A stretch of 64,000 nt of DNA from Flavihumibacter fluvii (GTDB taxonomy: Bacteria > Bacteroidota > Bacteroidia > Chitinophagales > Chitinophagaceae): contig NZ_CP092333.1 in NCBI RefSeq assembly GCF_018595675.2, positions 3,372,001 through 3,436,000 on the forward strand, in the 5' to 3' direction. The position numbers and the translations under genes are program-made. Position 1 is the first letter of the stretch, and the number at the start of each line of letters is the position of its first letter. Of the stretch, positions 8,722-16,918 are shown one piece after another. The notes beneath the pieces are model-generated. The model saw only the letters and a program-made list of their open reading frames with translations, was not told the origin of the DNA and made no database searches.

Positions 8722-8749
8722 GTTCACTGTTTACCGTTCACCGTTCACC
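8722..8749. repeat. Tandem heptamer repeat, four units (GTTCACC type)
   Basis: Four adjacent 7-bp units (GTTCACT, GTTTACC, GTTCACC, GTTCACC) lie right behind recR and just before the metH promoter at 8759. A related heptamer array occurs at 24549-24613. Confidence 0.7.
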
Positions 8750-8758
8750 CACTTTACT

Positions 8759-8766
8759 TATCTTTG
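8759..8766 (+). promoter_or_regulatory. -7 promoter element TATCTTTG for metH
   Basis: A TAnnTTTG match in the recR-metH interval. It predicts a transcription start near 8771 and therefore an untranslated leader of about 148 bases before metH, unusually long for this window. The leader holds short hairpins, including a 6-bp CCAGTA/TACTGG stem, but no known riboswitch core that I can recognise. Confidence 0.55.
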
Positions 8767-8918
8767 CCCCCACAGGCGGATTTATTTATTGTTCGGCCTG
8801 CTTAAAACTGAACTAATAAATGCCTCCGGAATTCCCTTCTTGGTTTCCCCGCGTTTATTGAGCTCAGGACCACCAGTATTTTACTGGCGTATTTTTATTG
8901 ACCAATAAATAGCAAGAA

Positions 8919-9938
8919 ATGACCGATATCAGGCAAGAATTACAAAAACGAATACTCATTATCGATGGTGCGATGGGGACCATGATCCAGAGGCATCATC
9001 TTAAAGAAGAAGATTATCGCGGGGAGCGATTTTCCAACTGGCCTTCGGACCTGAAAGGCAATAACGACCTTTTATGCCTTACCCAGCCTGGTATCATTGA
9101 AGGCATTCACCGTGAGTATTTAACTGCCGGTGCCGACATCATCGAAACCAATACCTTCAATGCACAGCGGGTTAGCCTTGCCGATTACCAGATGGAAGCA
9201 CTGGCATACGACATCAACTATGCCGCCGCTAAAATTGCTAAAAAAGCTACGGCTGATTTCAACCGGCAAAACCCGGAAAAACCCCGTTTCGTAGCAGGTG
9301 CCATAGGCCCAATGAATAAAACCCTTAGCCTGTCGCCCGATGTGAATAATCCGGGTTTCCGCGGACTGCTATGGGATGAGGCTGTTTCGGCCTATTACGA
9401 ACAGGTTAAGGCCCTTGTTGAAGGCGGCGTGGACCTTTTATTGGTGGAAACCATTTTTGATACCCTGAATGCCAAAGCAGCGATCTATGCCATTAAAAAA
9501 TATTTCCAGGATACGCACCAGCCGGAACTGCCCATTATGATCAGCGGAACCATTACGGATGCATCCGGACGAACATTAAGCGGGCAAACCCTGGAAGCAT
9601 TTTATATTTCCCTGATGCACGCCAGGCCATTGAGCATAGGCCTCAACTGTGCCCTTGGAGCGGCAGACATGCGCAGCCATATCGAAGAGCTCAGCCACAT
9701 TGCTTCCTGTTATACTTCTGCTTATCCAAATGCCGGACTGCCCAATACCATGGGAGAGTATGATGAACAGCCAGAACAAACTGCGCATTTCCTGGAAGAC
9801 TGGGCCCGCGAGGGATTTGTAAATATTGTTGGCGGTTGCTGCGGTACAACCCCGGACCACATCCGCCATATTGCCGAACACGTTAAAAAATTTCCACCCA
9901 GGCAACTGCCTGTAGTTGAAACTGCCAATGCATCATGA
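8919..9938 (+). CDS. metH: Methionine synthase, homocysteine-binding module (split MetH, N-terminal half)
   Basis: A 339-residue protein that equals the first domain of cobalamin-dependent methionine synthase. It binds and activates homocysteine on zinc. It starts with the family's [18 protein letters not shown] motif. The three zinc cysteines are in GLNCALG and GGCCGTTP. In E. coli MetH this domain is fused to the folate, cobalamin and reactivation domains; here those are in the next gene, which overlaps by 4 bp (ATGA), so the two parts are translationally coupled. The pair together makes one complete MetH. Confidence 0.95.
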   Translation: MTDIRQELQKRILIIDGAMGTMIQRHHLKEEDYRGERFSNWPSDLKGNNDLLCLTQPGIIEGIHREYLTAGADIIETNTFNAQRVSLADYQMEALAYDINYAAAKIAKKATADFNRQNPEKPRFVAGAIGPMNKTLSLSPDVNNPGFRGLLWDEAVSAYYEQVKALVEGGVDLLLVETIFDTLNAKAAIYAIKKYFQDTHQPELPIMISGTITDASGRTLSGQTLEAFYISLMHARPLSIGLNCALGAADMRSHIEELSHIASCYTSAYPNAGLPNTMGEYDEQPEQTAHFLEDWAREGFVNIVGGCCGTTPDHIRHIAEHVKKFPPRQLPVVETANAS

Positions 9939-12649
9939 ATAGCATCAAACCATACCTGCGACTTGCCGGCCTGGAACCATTAGTGGTTCGTCCGGAGACC
10001 AATTTTGTAAATATCGGAGAGCGGACCAATGTAACAGGATCGAAAATGTTCGCCCGGCTGATCCGCGAAAACAAATACGAAGAAGCCCTTTCCGTTGCCC
10101 GCCAACAGGTGGAAAACGGCGCACAGATCATCGATGTAAATATGGATGACGCCCTGCTGGATGGCGTCCATGCAATGACCACCTTCCTGAACCTGGTGCA
10201 AAGCGAACCCGATATCGCCCGCATTCCCATCATGATCGATTCTTCAAAATTTGAGATCATCGAAGCCGGCCTCAAATGTGTACAGGGAAAATGCATTGTA
10301 AACTCCATCTCCATGAAGGAAGGAGAAGAGAAATTCATCCGTGAAGCGAATATCTGCCGGTTATTCGGAGCGGCAGTAGTGGTGATGGCATTTGATGAGG
10401 TTGGCCAGGCAGATACGCTGGAACGTAAAGTGGAGATCTGTACCAGGGCCTATAAAATACTGACTGAAAAGGTGGGCTTCGATCCGCAGGATATCATTTT
10501 TGACCCGAATATTTTTGCGATAGCGACCGGACTGGAAGAGCACAATAACTATGGTGTGGATTTTATAGAAGCAACACGCATCATCAAACAAAGAATGCCC
10601 CTCGCTAAAATAAGCGGCGGTGTCAGCAACCTCTCTTTTTCCTTCCGTGGAAATGATCATGTGCGCGAAGCCATGCACAGCGTATTCCTTTTCCATGCCA
10701 TTAAAGCGGGCATGGATATGGGTATTGTGAATGCCGGCCAGTTGGTGGTGTATGATGAAATAGAACCCTTACTTCGGGAACTGTGCGAAGATGTGATCAT
10801 GAACCGCAACAACGACAATAATGAGGCCACTGAAAAGCTGATCAATTTTGCGGAAACAGTGAAAGCAAAAGGCAAAGCCATTGTAAAAGATGAAGCCTGG
10901 CGCAATGAAACCGTTGAAGCAAGGCTGACACATGCACTCATCAATGGCATCACCGATTATATCGATACTGACACTGAAGAAGCCCGTCAAAAATATCCGC
11001 GGCCGCTGGATGTGATCGAAGGCCCATTGATGGATGGCATGAATGTAGTTGGCGATCTCTTTGGTGCGGGAAAAATGTTCCTGCCGCAGGTGGTGAAAAG
11101 TGCGCGGGTCATGAAAAAAAGTGTAGCCTGGCTCACCCCGTATATTGAAGAAGAAAAGAAAAACAATCCACTCGCCAGGCAAGGTAATGCACCAAAAATA
11201 TTACTGGCTACTGTAAAAGGCGATGTGCATGATATCGGTAAAAATATCGTGGGTGTAGTGTTGGGTTGCAATGGGTATGATATCATTGACCTGGGCGTAA
11301 TGGTACCGGCAGACAAGATCCTGGAAACCGCACAAAAAGAAAAAGCAGACATCATTGGACTCAGTGGGCTCATCACTCCTTCGCTGGATGAAATGGTCCA
11401 TGTAGCCCATGAAATGAAGCGCAGGGGCATGTTGCAACCATTGCTGATAGGCGGTGCAACAACCAGCCGTATGCATACTGCCGTGAAAATTGCGCAACAA
11501 TATGATAACGGCGTGGTGCATGTACTGGATGCTTCCCGAAGCGTAACAGTGGCGGGTACATTACTGAACAATGAGAATAAGCAAAAATTCCTGCAGGATA
11601 TTAATGTGGAATACGAAAAACTGAGGGACGATTTCCAGCGAAAGAGAGCCATAAAACAATACATCGATTTCCCGGCAGCACAAAAAAATAAAGTACCGGT
11701 GGACTGGGATAATTTTGAACCGGTTGTGCCAAAATTTACCGGTACCAAAGTTTTTGATTCGGTAGACCTGGAGTTATTGTCGCACTATATTGATTGGGGG
11801 CCGTTTTTCATCGCCTGGGAACTGGGCGGCAAATTCCCGCAATTACTGGAAGACGCCGTTATAGGAAAGGAGGCCACCAAATTATACCATGATGCCAAAG
11901 CCCTATTACAAAAGATCATATCCGAAAAATGGCTGACAGCGAAAGCAGTGATTGCCTTCTATGAAGCCAATACAGACGGAGCCGATACTATTGTCGTGAA
12001 ATGTGAAATTGCCGGAACCAAAACAGCATTTGAAGAACACAGGCTGGAAACCATCCGGCAGCAGATAAAAAAAGCACCGGGCCAGCCGAATTTTTCACTG
12101 GCCGATTTCATTGCGCCTGCAAGTACTGGTAAAAAAGATTATATCGGCGCATTTTCAGTGACCATAGATGGCATTGAAGAACATCTTCAACGGTTCCAGC
12201 GAGAGCATGATGATTATAATAAAATCATGTTGCAGGCATTGGCCGACCGCCTGGCGGAAGCCTTTGCAGAATGGCTGCATGAGCAGGTAAGGACGAATTA
12301 CTGGGGATATTCTTCCGGCGAAAAATTATCTGTAGAGGGTATGATCAAGGAAGATTATACCGGAATCAGGCCAGCACCGGGTTATCCAGCCTGTCCAGAC
12401 CACACAGAAAAATATAAGCTCTTCACGCTATTAGGCGGGGAAGATGCAACCGGTATACACCTCACTGAATCCCTGGCCATGTATCCGGCATCCTCGGTTT
12501 GTGGCTGGTATTTTTCACACCCGCAAAGCCAGTATTTTGGGGTGGGTAAAATAAAAGATGACCAGTTGCAGGATTATGCAAAGAGAAAGGAAATGCCCAT
12601 AGAAGATATTACCCGCTGGCTCAGGCCTATTTTGGAAGATGAAGCATAA
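9935..12649 (+). CDS. metH: Methionine synthase, folate/cobalamin/reactivation modules (split MetH, C-terminal part)
   Basis: A 904-residue protein with the remaining MetH domains in the usual order. First is a pterin-binding TIM barrel ([20 protein letters not shown], and [11 protein letters not shown]). Then come the four-helix cap and the Rossmann cobalamin-binding domain with the cofactor histidine in [26 protein letters not shown]. The SAM-binding reactivation domain closes the protein ([15 protein letters not shown] near the end). It transfers methyl from methyl-tetrahydrofolate through cobalamin to homocysteine bound by the previous gene's product. The start codon overlaps that gene's stop. 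Confidence 0.96.
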   Translation: MNSIKPYLRLAGLEPLVVRPETNFVNIGERTNVTGSKMFARLIRENKYEEALSVARQQVENGAQIIDVNMDDALLDGVHAMTTFLNLVQSEPDIARIPIMIDSSKFEIIEAGLKCVQGKCIVNSISMKEGEEKFIREANICRLFGAAVVVMAFDEVGQADTLERKVEICTRAYKILTEKVGFDPQDIIFDPNIFAIATGLEEHNNYGVDFIEATRIIKQRMPLAKISGGVSNLSFSFRGNDHVREAMHSVFLFHAIKAGMDMGIVNAGQLVVYDEIEPLLRELCEDVIMNRNNDNNEATEKLINFAETVKAKGKAIVKDEAWRNETVEARLTHALINGITDYIDTDTEEARQKYPRPLDVIEGPLMDGMNVVGDLFGAGKMFLPQVVKSARVMKKSVAWLTPYIEEEKKNNPLARQGNAPKILLATVKGDVHDIGKNIVGVVLGCNGYDIIDLGVMVPADKILETAQKEKADIIGLSGLITPSLDEMVHVAHEMKRRGMLQPLLIGGATTSRMHTAVKIAQQYDNGVVHVLDASRSVTVAGTLLNNENKQKFLQDINVEYEKLRDDFQRKRAIKQYIDFPAAQKNKVPVDWDNFEPVVPKFTGTKVFDSVDLELLSHYIDWGPFFIAWELGGKFPQLLEDAVIGKEATKLYHDAKALLQKIISEKWLTAKAVIAFYEANTDGADTIVVKCEIAGTKTAFEEHRLETIRQQIKKAPGQPNFSLADFIAPASTGKKDYIGAFSVTIDGIEEHLQRFQREHDDYNKIMLQALADRLAEAFAEWLHEQVRTNYWGYSSGEKLSVEGMIKEDYTGIRPAPGYPACPDHTEKYKLFTLLGGEDATGIHLTESLAMYPASSVCGWYFSHPQSQYFGVGKIKDDQLQDYAKRKEMPIEDITRWLRPILEDEA

Positions 12650-12669
12650 ATGCCAATAAAACCATTGCT

Positions 12670-12999
12670 ATGAATTGGGTAATCTTAATCATTGCAGGAC
12701 TATTTGAAGTGGGTTTTGCAACCTGCCTGGGGAAAGCCAAAGAAAGTACGGGTCCAGTTTCATCTTATTGGATGATCGGATTTTTCATTTGCCTGGCGAT
12801 CAGTATGGCGCTTTTGTATAAGGCTACGCAAACCTTACCGATAGGAACGGCTTATGCTGTATGGACCGGCGTGGGTGCAGTAGGAACTGTCCTGGTGGGC
12901 ATCCTGTACTTCAAAGAGCCTGCGGAGTTCTGGCGTTTATTTTTTCTGACTACGCTGATCGCCTCTATCATCGGGTTGAAATTTGTCTCTTCACAATAG
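12670..12999 (+). CDS. sugE: SMR family transporter, SugE/Gdx type
   Basis: A 109-residue small multidrug resistance protein with four membrane helices. It carries the essential membrane glutamate in the first helix (IIAGLFEVGFATCLGKAKES). The third and fourth helices read LPIGTAYAVWTGVGAVGTVLVGILYFKEP and FLTTLIASIIGLKF. The GxGAVG packing motif and overall pattern point to the SugE/Gdx branch, whose members export guanidinium in characterised cases. It works as an antiparallel dimer in the inner membrane. The gene follows metH by 20 bp and overlaps the CPBP gene by 9 bp at its 3' end. Confidence 0.88.
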   Translation: MNWVILIIAGLFEVGFATCLGKAKESTGPVSSYWMIGFFICLAISMALLYKATQTLPIGTAYAVWTGVGAVGTVLVGILYFKEPAEFWRLFFLTTLIASIIGLKFVSSQ

Positions 13000-13761
13000 G
13001 CCCAATTCATGTAACTCGAGGAAACAGGTTGTTGCGTTAAAGAAAAAATGGATGAAAATTCCATACCAGATAGTATGGGTCCTTTGCCTGACGTAGCCAA
13101 GGAATAATGCGAAAGGCAATAACCAAACAAAGGAAATAATGCTCATGTGAATGATGGCGAAGAGTAAAGCCGTCATTACAACGGCCTGCCGGCTATGCAT
13201 GATCTTCAAAAGCCCGGACTGGATCACGCCCCTGTAGGCCAGCTCCTCTGAAAATGCCGGAAAAAAAGCGATCAGCAACAACATACTGATCTTTGGAAAT
13301 GGCAGGTTCCGGAAAGAAGCATAATAGTATAATTCCCGGTCAAAGACACTTCGGTTGATCCATTTAACACCATAGTTTACGCAAATTGCACTGACGATGG
13401 CCACAGTAACCACCAATAGCAAACGCCACCAGGAAAACTTATGCCAGGTCAATATAGGAGCCACCAGTTCCCGCATCCTGTATGCATAAAATATGGCACA
13501 GAGGAATAAAAAACTATCAACAATGATCAGGCCGGTAATGGTTTCGCTGGCAGGTGGCCAGAAATTAAAGACCAGGCATACTACCAGGTTTATGCTGAAG
13601 AAACCAACCACGAGTGTACGGTAACGTTCGTAAGCGCCTTCCCATTCTTCATTGGGAACAGTTGGACTACCGCACTGGTAACAAACAACCGCATCATGTT
13701 CCAGGCGGCTTCCACAGGCGGAGCAGGTATCAGTTTCAATAATTTCTTCTTCGTTCGGCAT
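12991..13761 (-). CDS. CPBP intramembrane protease with N-terminal zinc ribbon
   Basis: A 256-residue membrane protein. The first 35 residues hold a zinc ribbon (C13, C16, C27, C30), then about seven membrane segments. The CPBP/Abi motif 1 (EELAYRG, E172-E173) and later histidine motifs (AIIHMS, and IHFFFNATT) mark it as a Rce1-like intramembrane metalloprotease. The added zinc ribbon suggests contact with another protein or nucleic acid. It is the last gene of a leftward group (LOG, VOC, CPBP). No substrate can be predicted. Confidence 0.85.
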   Translation of the reverse strand: MPNEEEIIETDTCSACGSRLEHDAVVCYQCGSPTVPNEEWEGAYERYRTLVVGFFSINLVVCLVFNFWPPASETITGLIIVDSFLFLCAIFYAYRMRELVAPILTWHKFSWWRLLLVVTVAIVSAICVNYGVKWINRSVFDRELYYYASFRNLPFPKISMLLLIAFFPAFSEELAYRGVIQSGLLKIMHSRQAVVMTALLFAIIHMSIISFVWLLPFALFLGYVRQRTHTIWYGIFIHFFFNATTCFLELHELGLL

Positions 13762-13784
13762 AAAATATATCCCAAGGTAAAGGA

Positions 13785-14174
13785 TTAGCAGGTAATCTCA
13801 ATCCGGTTGCCTTCCGGATCCAAAACCACTGATTCATAATACCCGTCACCAGTCTGGCGCGGACCATCAAGTACCTGGAAGCCTGCATCATGCAGGGATT
13901 TCGTAAGCGTGTCAACAGCTTCGCGGGAACCGACAGACATCGCAAAGTGGATAAGGCCAATATACTGGTCAGCCACGTTGTTCAAATTGTCAGGAATACC
14001 ATCACGTTGCATCAGTTCAAGCCTTGCACCATTCCCGAAACTCAGGAAATAGGACCTGAATTTCTTTACCGGGTTATGGTAACCTTCATTCGAAACAGCA
14101 TTGAAGTAGGTGATATAAAATTGCCTAAGTTCTTCAAGCCGGTTAGTCCAGATAGCAATGTGTTCAATATGCAT
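13785..14174 (-). CDS. VOC family protein (glyoxalase/bleomycin-resistance fold)
   Basis: A 129-residue single-domain protein. It begins MHIEHIAIWTNRLEELRQFYITYFNA and ends YYESVVLDPEGNRIEITC, both typical of vicinal-oxygen-chelate proteins; His5 and the terminal Glu are in metal-ligand places. No export signal is present, so it is cytoplasmic. It starts 6 bp after the LOG gene and is probably co-transcribed with it. Activity is unknown. Confidence 0.85.
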   Translation of the reverse strand: MHIEHIAIWTNRLEELRQFYITYFNAVSNEGYHNPVKKFRSYFLSFGNGARLELMQRDGIPDNLNNVADQYIGLIHFAMSVGSREAVDTLTKSLHDAGFQVLDGPRQTGDGYYESVVLDPEGNRIEITC

Positions 14175-14180
14175 GATAAA

Positions 14181-14912
14181 TTATTTTTTCTCAAATAACC
14201 ACCAGCGTTTCCTGCGCGGCTTAACAGCGTAATTGGTTTTGATATACTTGCTGATATGCTCCATGGCTTCATCAATGCTGTCTGTCAGTAATACCAGGTT
14301 GATGTCTTCCGGACTAATGGTCTTCTGTTCCGCCATGAAGTGCAGGTAATCGATTACCGGTTGAAAATAAGCCTTACCAACCAATACGATAGGAAACTGG
14401 GTGATGGTGCGGGTTTGTACCAGGGTAAGCGTTTCATAAAATTCATCCATGGTGCCAACACCACCGGGGAAAATAATAAATGCGAAGGAATATTTCACCA
14501 GCAGGACTTTACGTACAAAAAAGTGTTCAAACGTAATTGAGGTATTAACATACGGGTTAACTTTCTGTTCAAAAGGCAATTGGATATTACAGCCAATAGA
14601 CTTTCCGCCCGCCTCAAATGCCCCGCGATTGGCGGCTTCCATAATACCCGGACCGCCGCCGGTCATGGTATTAAATCCGAGTGCAGCAATATGGGCGCCG
14701 CAATCCCTGGCTTTCGCATAATAAGGATGATTTTCCCCGAACCTCGCCGAGCCGAAAACGGTGATGCAAGGTCCGATGAAATGGAGCGTCCTGAATCCTT
14801 TGATAAACTGCCTGAATACACGGAAGGCAAAGAGTAATTCATAACTACGGTCTTTAGGCCCTTCAAGATAAATATGTTCTTTGGGTGGAATTATCGGCTT
14901 AAACTGCGTCAT
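14181..14912 (-). CDS. LOG family protein (cytokinin riboside 5'-monophosphate phosphoribohydrolase type)
   Basis: A 243-residue Rossmann-fold protein of the TIGR00730/LOG family. It has both signature motifs, GGGPGIMEAANRGA and FPGGVGTMDEFYE, which bind the nucleotide and carry the catalytic residues. Family members cleave nucleoside monophosphates to base and ribose 5-phosphate. The N-terminal extension of some 60 residues is usual for the longer bacterial branch. It is first in a leftward group with the VOC and CPBP genes. Confidence 0.9.
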   Translation of the reverse strand: MTQFKPIIPPKEHIYLEGPKDRSYELLFAFRVFRQFIKGFRTLHFIGPCITVFGSARFGENHPYYAKARDCGAHIAALGFNTMTGGGPGIMEAANRGAFEAGGKSIGCNIQLPFEQKVNPYVNTSITFEHFFVRKVLLVKYSFAFIIFPGGVGTMDEFYETLTLVQTRTITQFPIVLVGKAYFQPVIDYLHFMAEQKTISPEDINLVLLTDSIDEAMEHISKYIKTNYAVKPRRKRWWLFEKK

Positions 14913-14950
14913 TTCAATATTTTTGATAAATCGTGCAACAATTTAATTAA

Positions 14951-15730
14951 ATGAAACGGGTTATGCGTATAATATCTTACAATGTAAATGGCATAAGAGC
15001 TGCTATAAATAAAGGTTTTACCGAATGGCTGAAAACTGACCCTGCAGATATCATCTGCCTCCAGGAGACAAAGGCGCATCGCAATAATGTTGACTACAAA
15101 TCAATACAGGCACTAGGATTCAGTGATTACTGGTATTCCGCTGAGAAGAAAGGATATAGCGGGGTGGCCATTTTCAGTAAAATAAAACCGGATAACGTAG
15201 AAATGGGAAATGGTTTTATGCAGAGTGATGCAGAAGGAAGGGTGATCAGGGCAGACTATGGAGATATTACACTGATCAATGCTTATTTCCCATCCGGAAC
15301 TTCCGGTGACGAAAGGCAGGAGTATAAATACCAGTGGCTGGAAGAATTTTTCGGTTATACGGAACTGTTGCGGAAAGAAAGGCCAAAACTGATTGTATGC
15401 GGCGACTATAATATTGCACACAAGGAGATAGATATCCATGACCCGAAAGGCAATAAGAAATCTTCAGGGTTCCTTCCTGAAGAGCGGGAATGGATGGATA
15501 AATTCTTTGGTAACGGATGGGTGGACAGCTTCCGGCAATTTCATCCGGAACCGGCCCGTTACAGTTGGTGGAGCCAGCGTTTTCCCAGTGTTCGATTGAA
15601 CAATAAAGGATGGCGGATTGATTATATCAATGTAACCAAAGATTTACAACCCCAGTTATTGGATGCTGAAATATTCCCGGAAGTTAAACACAGCGACCAT
15701 TGTCCGGTTTACCTCAAACTGAAATACTAA
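14951..15730 (+). CDS. xth: Exodeoxyribonuclease III / AP endonuclease
   Basis: A 259-residue XthA-type enzyme that cuts DNA at abasic sites and trims 3' ends. The motifs are in order: RIISYNVNGIRAA, the catalytic Glu in ICLQETKAH, VCGDYNIAHKEID, and the final GWRIDYINVT and KHSDHCPVYLKL with the catalytic Asp-His. A second ATG at 14963 gives the more usual start MRIISYN; I keep the first ATG but either is possible. The DUF4286 gene follows closely on the same strand. Confidence 0.95.
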   Translation: MKRVMRIISYNVNGIRAAINKGFTEWLKTDPADIICLQETKAHRNNVDYKSIQALGFSDYWYSAEKKGYSGVAIFSKIKPDNVEMGNGFMQSDAEGRVIRADYGDITLINAYFPSGTSGDERQEYKYQWLEEFFGYTELLRKERPKLIVCGDYNIAHKEIDIHDPKGNKKSSGFLPEEREWMDKFFGNGWVDSFRQFHPEPARYSWWSQRFPSVRLNNKGWRIDYINVTKDLQPQLLDAEIFPEVKHSDHCPVYLKLKY

Positions 15731-15740
15731 AATACCCCAG

Positions 15741-16046
15741 ATGGTCATATATAATGTAACGATCAAAATAGAATGGGCCATCCATGAAGCCTGGCGTAAC
15801 TGGATGCTCGAAGAACATATGCCCGAAGTCGTGGCCACAGGATGCTTTGTAAAATGCCAATTGTTGCGGCTTTTGGAGATCGATGAAACAGATGGCCCCA
15901 CTTTTGCTGCACAGTATATGGCGGTCAGCCTAGAAGACTATTCCACTTATATAAGGGAACATGCCGCAGGCATGCGCAAAAAAGTAACTGAAAAATGGGG
16001 AAACCAGGTGGTCGCATTCCGGTCCCTGATGGAAGTTGTGCACTAA
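15741..16046 (+). CDS. DUF4286 family protein
   Basis: A 101-residue protein that matches the Bacteroidota family DUF4286 in length and in its opening (MVIYNVTIKIEWAIHEAWRNWMLEEHMPEV). The fold is expected to be a ferredoxin-like dimeric barrel. There is no signal peptide. It starts 10 bp after xth and is probably co-transcribed. Function is unknown. Confidence 0.85.
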   Translation: MVIYNVTIKIEWAIHEAWRNWMLEEHMPEVVATGCFVKCQLLRLLEIDETDGPTFAAQYMAVSLEDYSTYIREHAAGMRKKVTEKWGNQVVAFRSLMEVVH

Positions 16047-16304
16047 TTGTGGATAACAAAAACCCTGGCAGACAGTTTCAATAATTAAAAAAAGCCGGTT
16101 GCTGGAACGCAGTACTGGCGGGCATTTCAGCTATTATTTCCTGAAACCCTTGCCTGCATTGGGTTTCGCTGATCCAGAGAAAAAAAAACCGCGTGGTTTT
16201 ACGCTTCCTGTTTCCGCTATAATGCTGATTTGGTGCGGGTTCCAGCAAAAGCTACCCTTCCATTAAAAAAAACAAAAAAATAATTGTTGGAATAAAAAAC
16301 CGTC

Positions 16305-16312
16305 TATATTTG
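16305..16312 (+). promoter_or_regulatory. -7 promoter element TATATTTG for the HU gene
   Basis: A TAnnTTTG match with a TTG about 18 bp upstream (16284-16286), close to the expected -33 element. It leaves a leader of about 25 bases before the ATG. The 295 bp between DUF4286 and HU hold nothing else that I can identify. Confidence 0.65.
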
Positions 16313-16341
16313 TTCTGCTTAAAATTCTAAAATTTCACACT

Positions 16342-16611
16342 ATGAACAAAGCTGAATTAATCGCAAAAATTGCCGATGACGCAGGCATCACAAAGACCCA
16401 GGCAAACGAATCACTGGATTCATTTATTGAAGCAGTTACCAAGACACTGAAAGGTGGCGGAAAAGTAACGCTGGTAGGTTTCGGTACTTTCTCTGTTTCT
16501 AAAAGAGCAGCTCGTAATGGTCGCAACCCACAAACAGGTGCTGTGATCAAAATCAAGGCTAAGAAAGTTGCCCGTTTCAAGGCAGGTAAAGAACTGTCTT
16601 CTAAATTATAA
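16342..16611 (+). CDS. hup: DNA-binding protein HU
   Basis: An 89-residue histone-like HU/IHF protein. It begins [36 protein letters not shown]. The minor-groove-binding arm is [30 protein letters not shown], with the intercalating proline in RNPQTG. It bends and compacts DNA as a dimer. It has its own strong promoter and a strong terminator just behind it, so it is a single-gene unit. Confidence 0.96.
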   Translation: MNKAELIAKIADDAGITKTQANESLDSFIEAVTKTLKGGGKVTLVGFGTFSVSKRAARNGRNPQTGAVIKIKAKKVARFKAGKELSSKL

Positions 16612-16633
16612 CACTGCGCCAACAGCATTATGA

Positions 16634-16684
16634 GGGGGGAGTGGAGTAGGATTTATGCTTACTCCACTTCTCCCCTTTTTTTTT
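16634..16684 (+). terminator. Rho-independent terminator after the HU gene
   Basis: A G-rich 5' arm (GGGGAGTGGAGTA) pairs with TACTCCAC..CTCCCC across a small loop and is followed by a run of T. It sits 22 bp behind the stop codon. Confidence 0.8.
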
Positions 16685-16685
16685 G

Positions 16686-16693
16686 TATTTTTG
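16686..16693 (+). promoter_or_regulatory. -7 promoter element TATTTTTG for the THX gene
   Basis: A TAnnTTTG match that follows directly on the HU terminator's T-run and lies 28 bp before the THX start codon. Confidence 0.55.
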
Positions 16694-16721
16694 CGCTTTA
16701 AACAACTAAACAACCAGTATT

Positions 16722-16844
16722 ATGGGAAGAGGTGATAAAAAAACCAAAAAAGGAAAAATTTTCAAAGGTTCTTTTGGAAAAAGCAGGATTGCCAGGCCAG
16801 CACAGGCAAAAAAAGCCAAAGCCCAGGTAGTTGTGCAATCTTAA
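16722..16844 (+). CDS. 30S ribosomal protein THX
   Basis: A 40-codon gene reading MGRGDKKTKKGKIFKGSFGK and then a basic tail. This is the THX family found in Thermus and Bacteroidota, in which a short, lysine-rich peptide sits in the head of the 30S subunit and stabilises rRNA folds. The opening MGxGDKKTxKGKIxxGSxG is almost diagnostic. The tail here (to QVVVQS) is longer and rich in Ala/Lys compared with the Thermus protein. It has its own promoter and terminator. Confidence 0.9.
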   Translation: MGRGDKKTKKGKIFKGSFGKSRIARPAQAKKAKAQVVVQS

Positions 16845-16855
16845 TTGATGGGATG

Positions 16856-16896
16856 AAAATGTGAAAATGCCTTTAGTTCGTTTTCACATTTTTTTT
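16856..16896 (+). terminator. Rho-independent terminator after THX
   Basis: AAAATGTGAAAA pairs with TTTTCACATTTT around a loop, followed by more T residues. It lies 12 bp behind the THX stop. Confidence 0.75.
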
Positions 16897-16918
16897 GGGC
16901 GGATGTGATCCTGATGGT

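Noticed and set aside
8820-8861. Possible 13-codon leader peptide in the metH leader
   Set aside because: The peptide (MPPEFPSWFPRVY) has no methionine bias and no terminator follows it, so it does not make an attenuator like that of asd.
8767-8918. Cobalamin or SAM riboswitch before metH
   Set aside because: I looked for a B12-box-like GCCACTG and for SAM-I/SAM-II core sequences and found none. The leader stays unexplained and is reported only as a structured leader.
10987-11748. 253-codon open frame on the minus strand inside metH
   Set aside because: It lies wholly antisense to the clear cobalamin-binding part of metH and has the Ser/Pro/Cys-rich make-up of a shadow frame.
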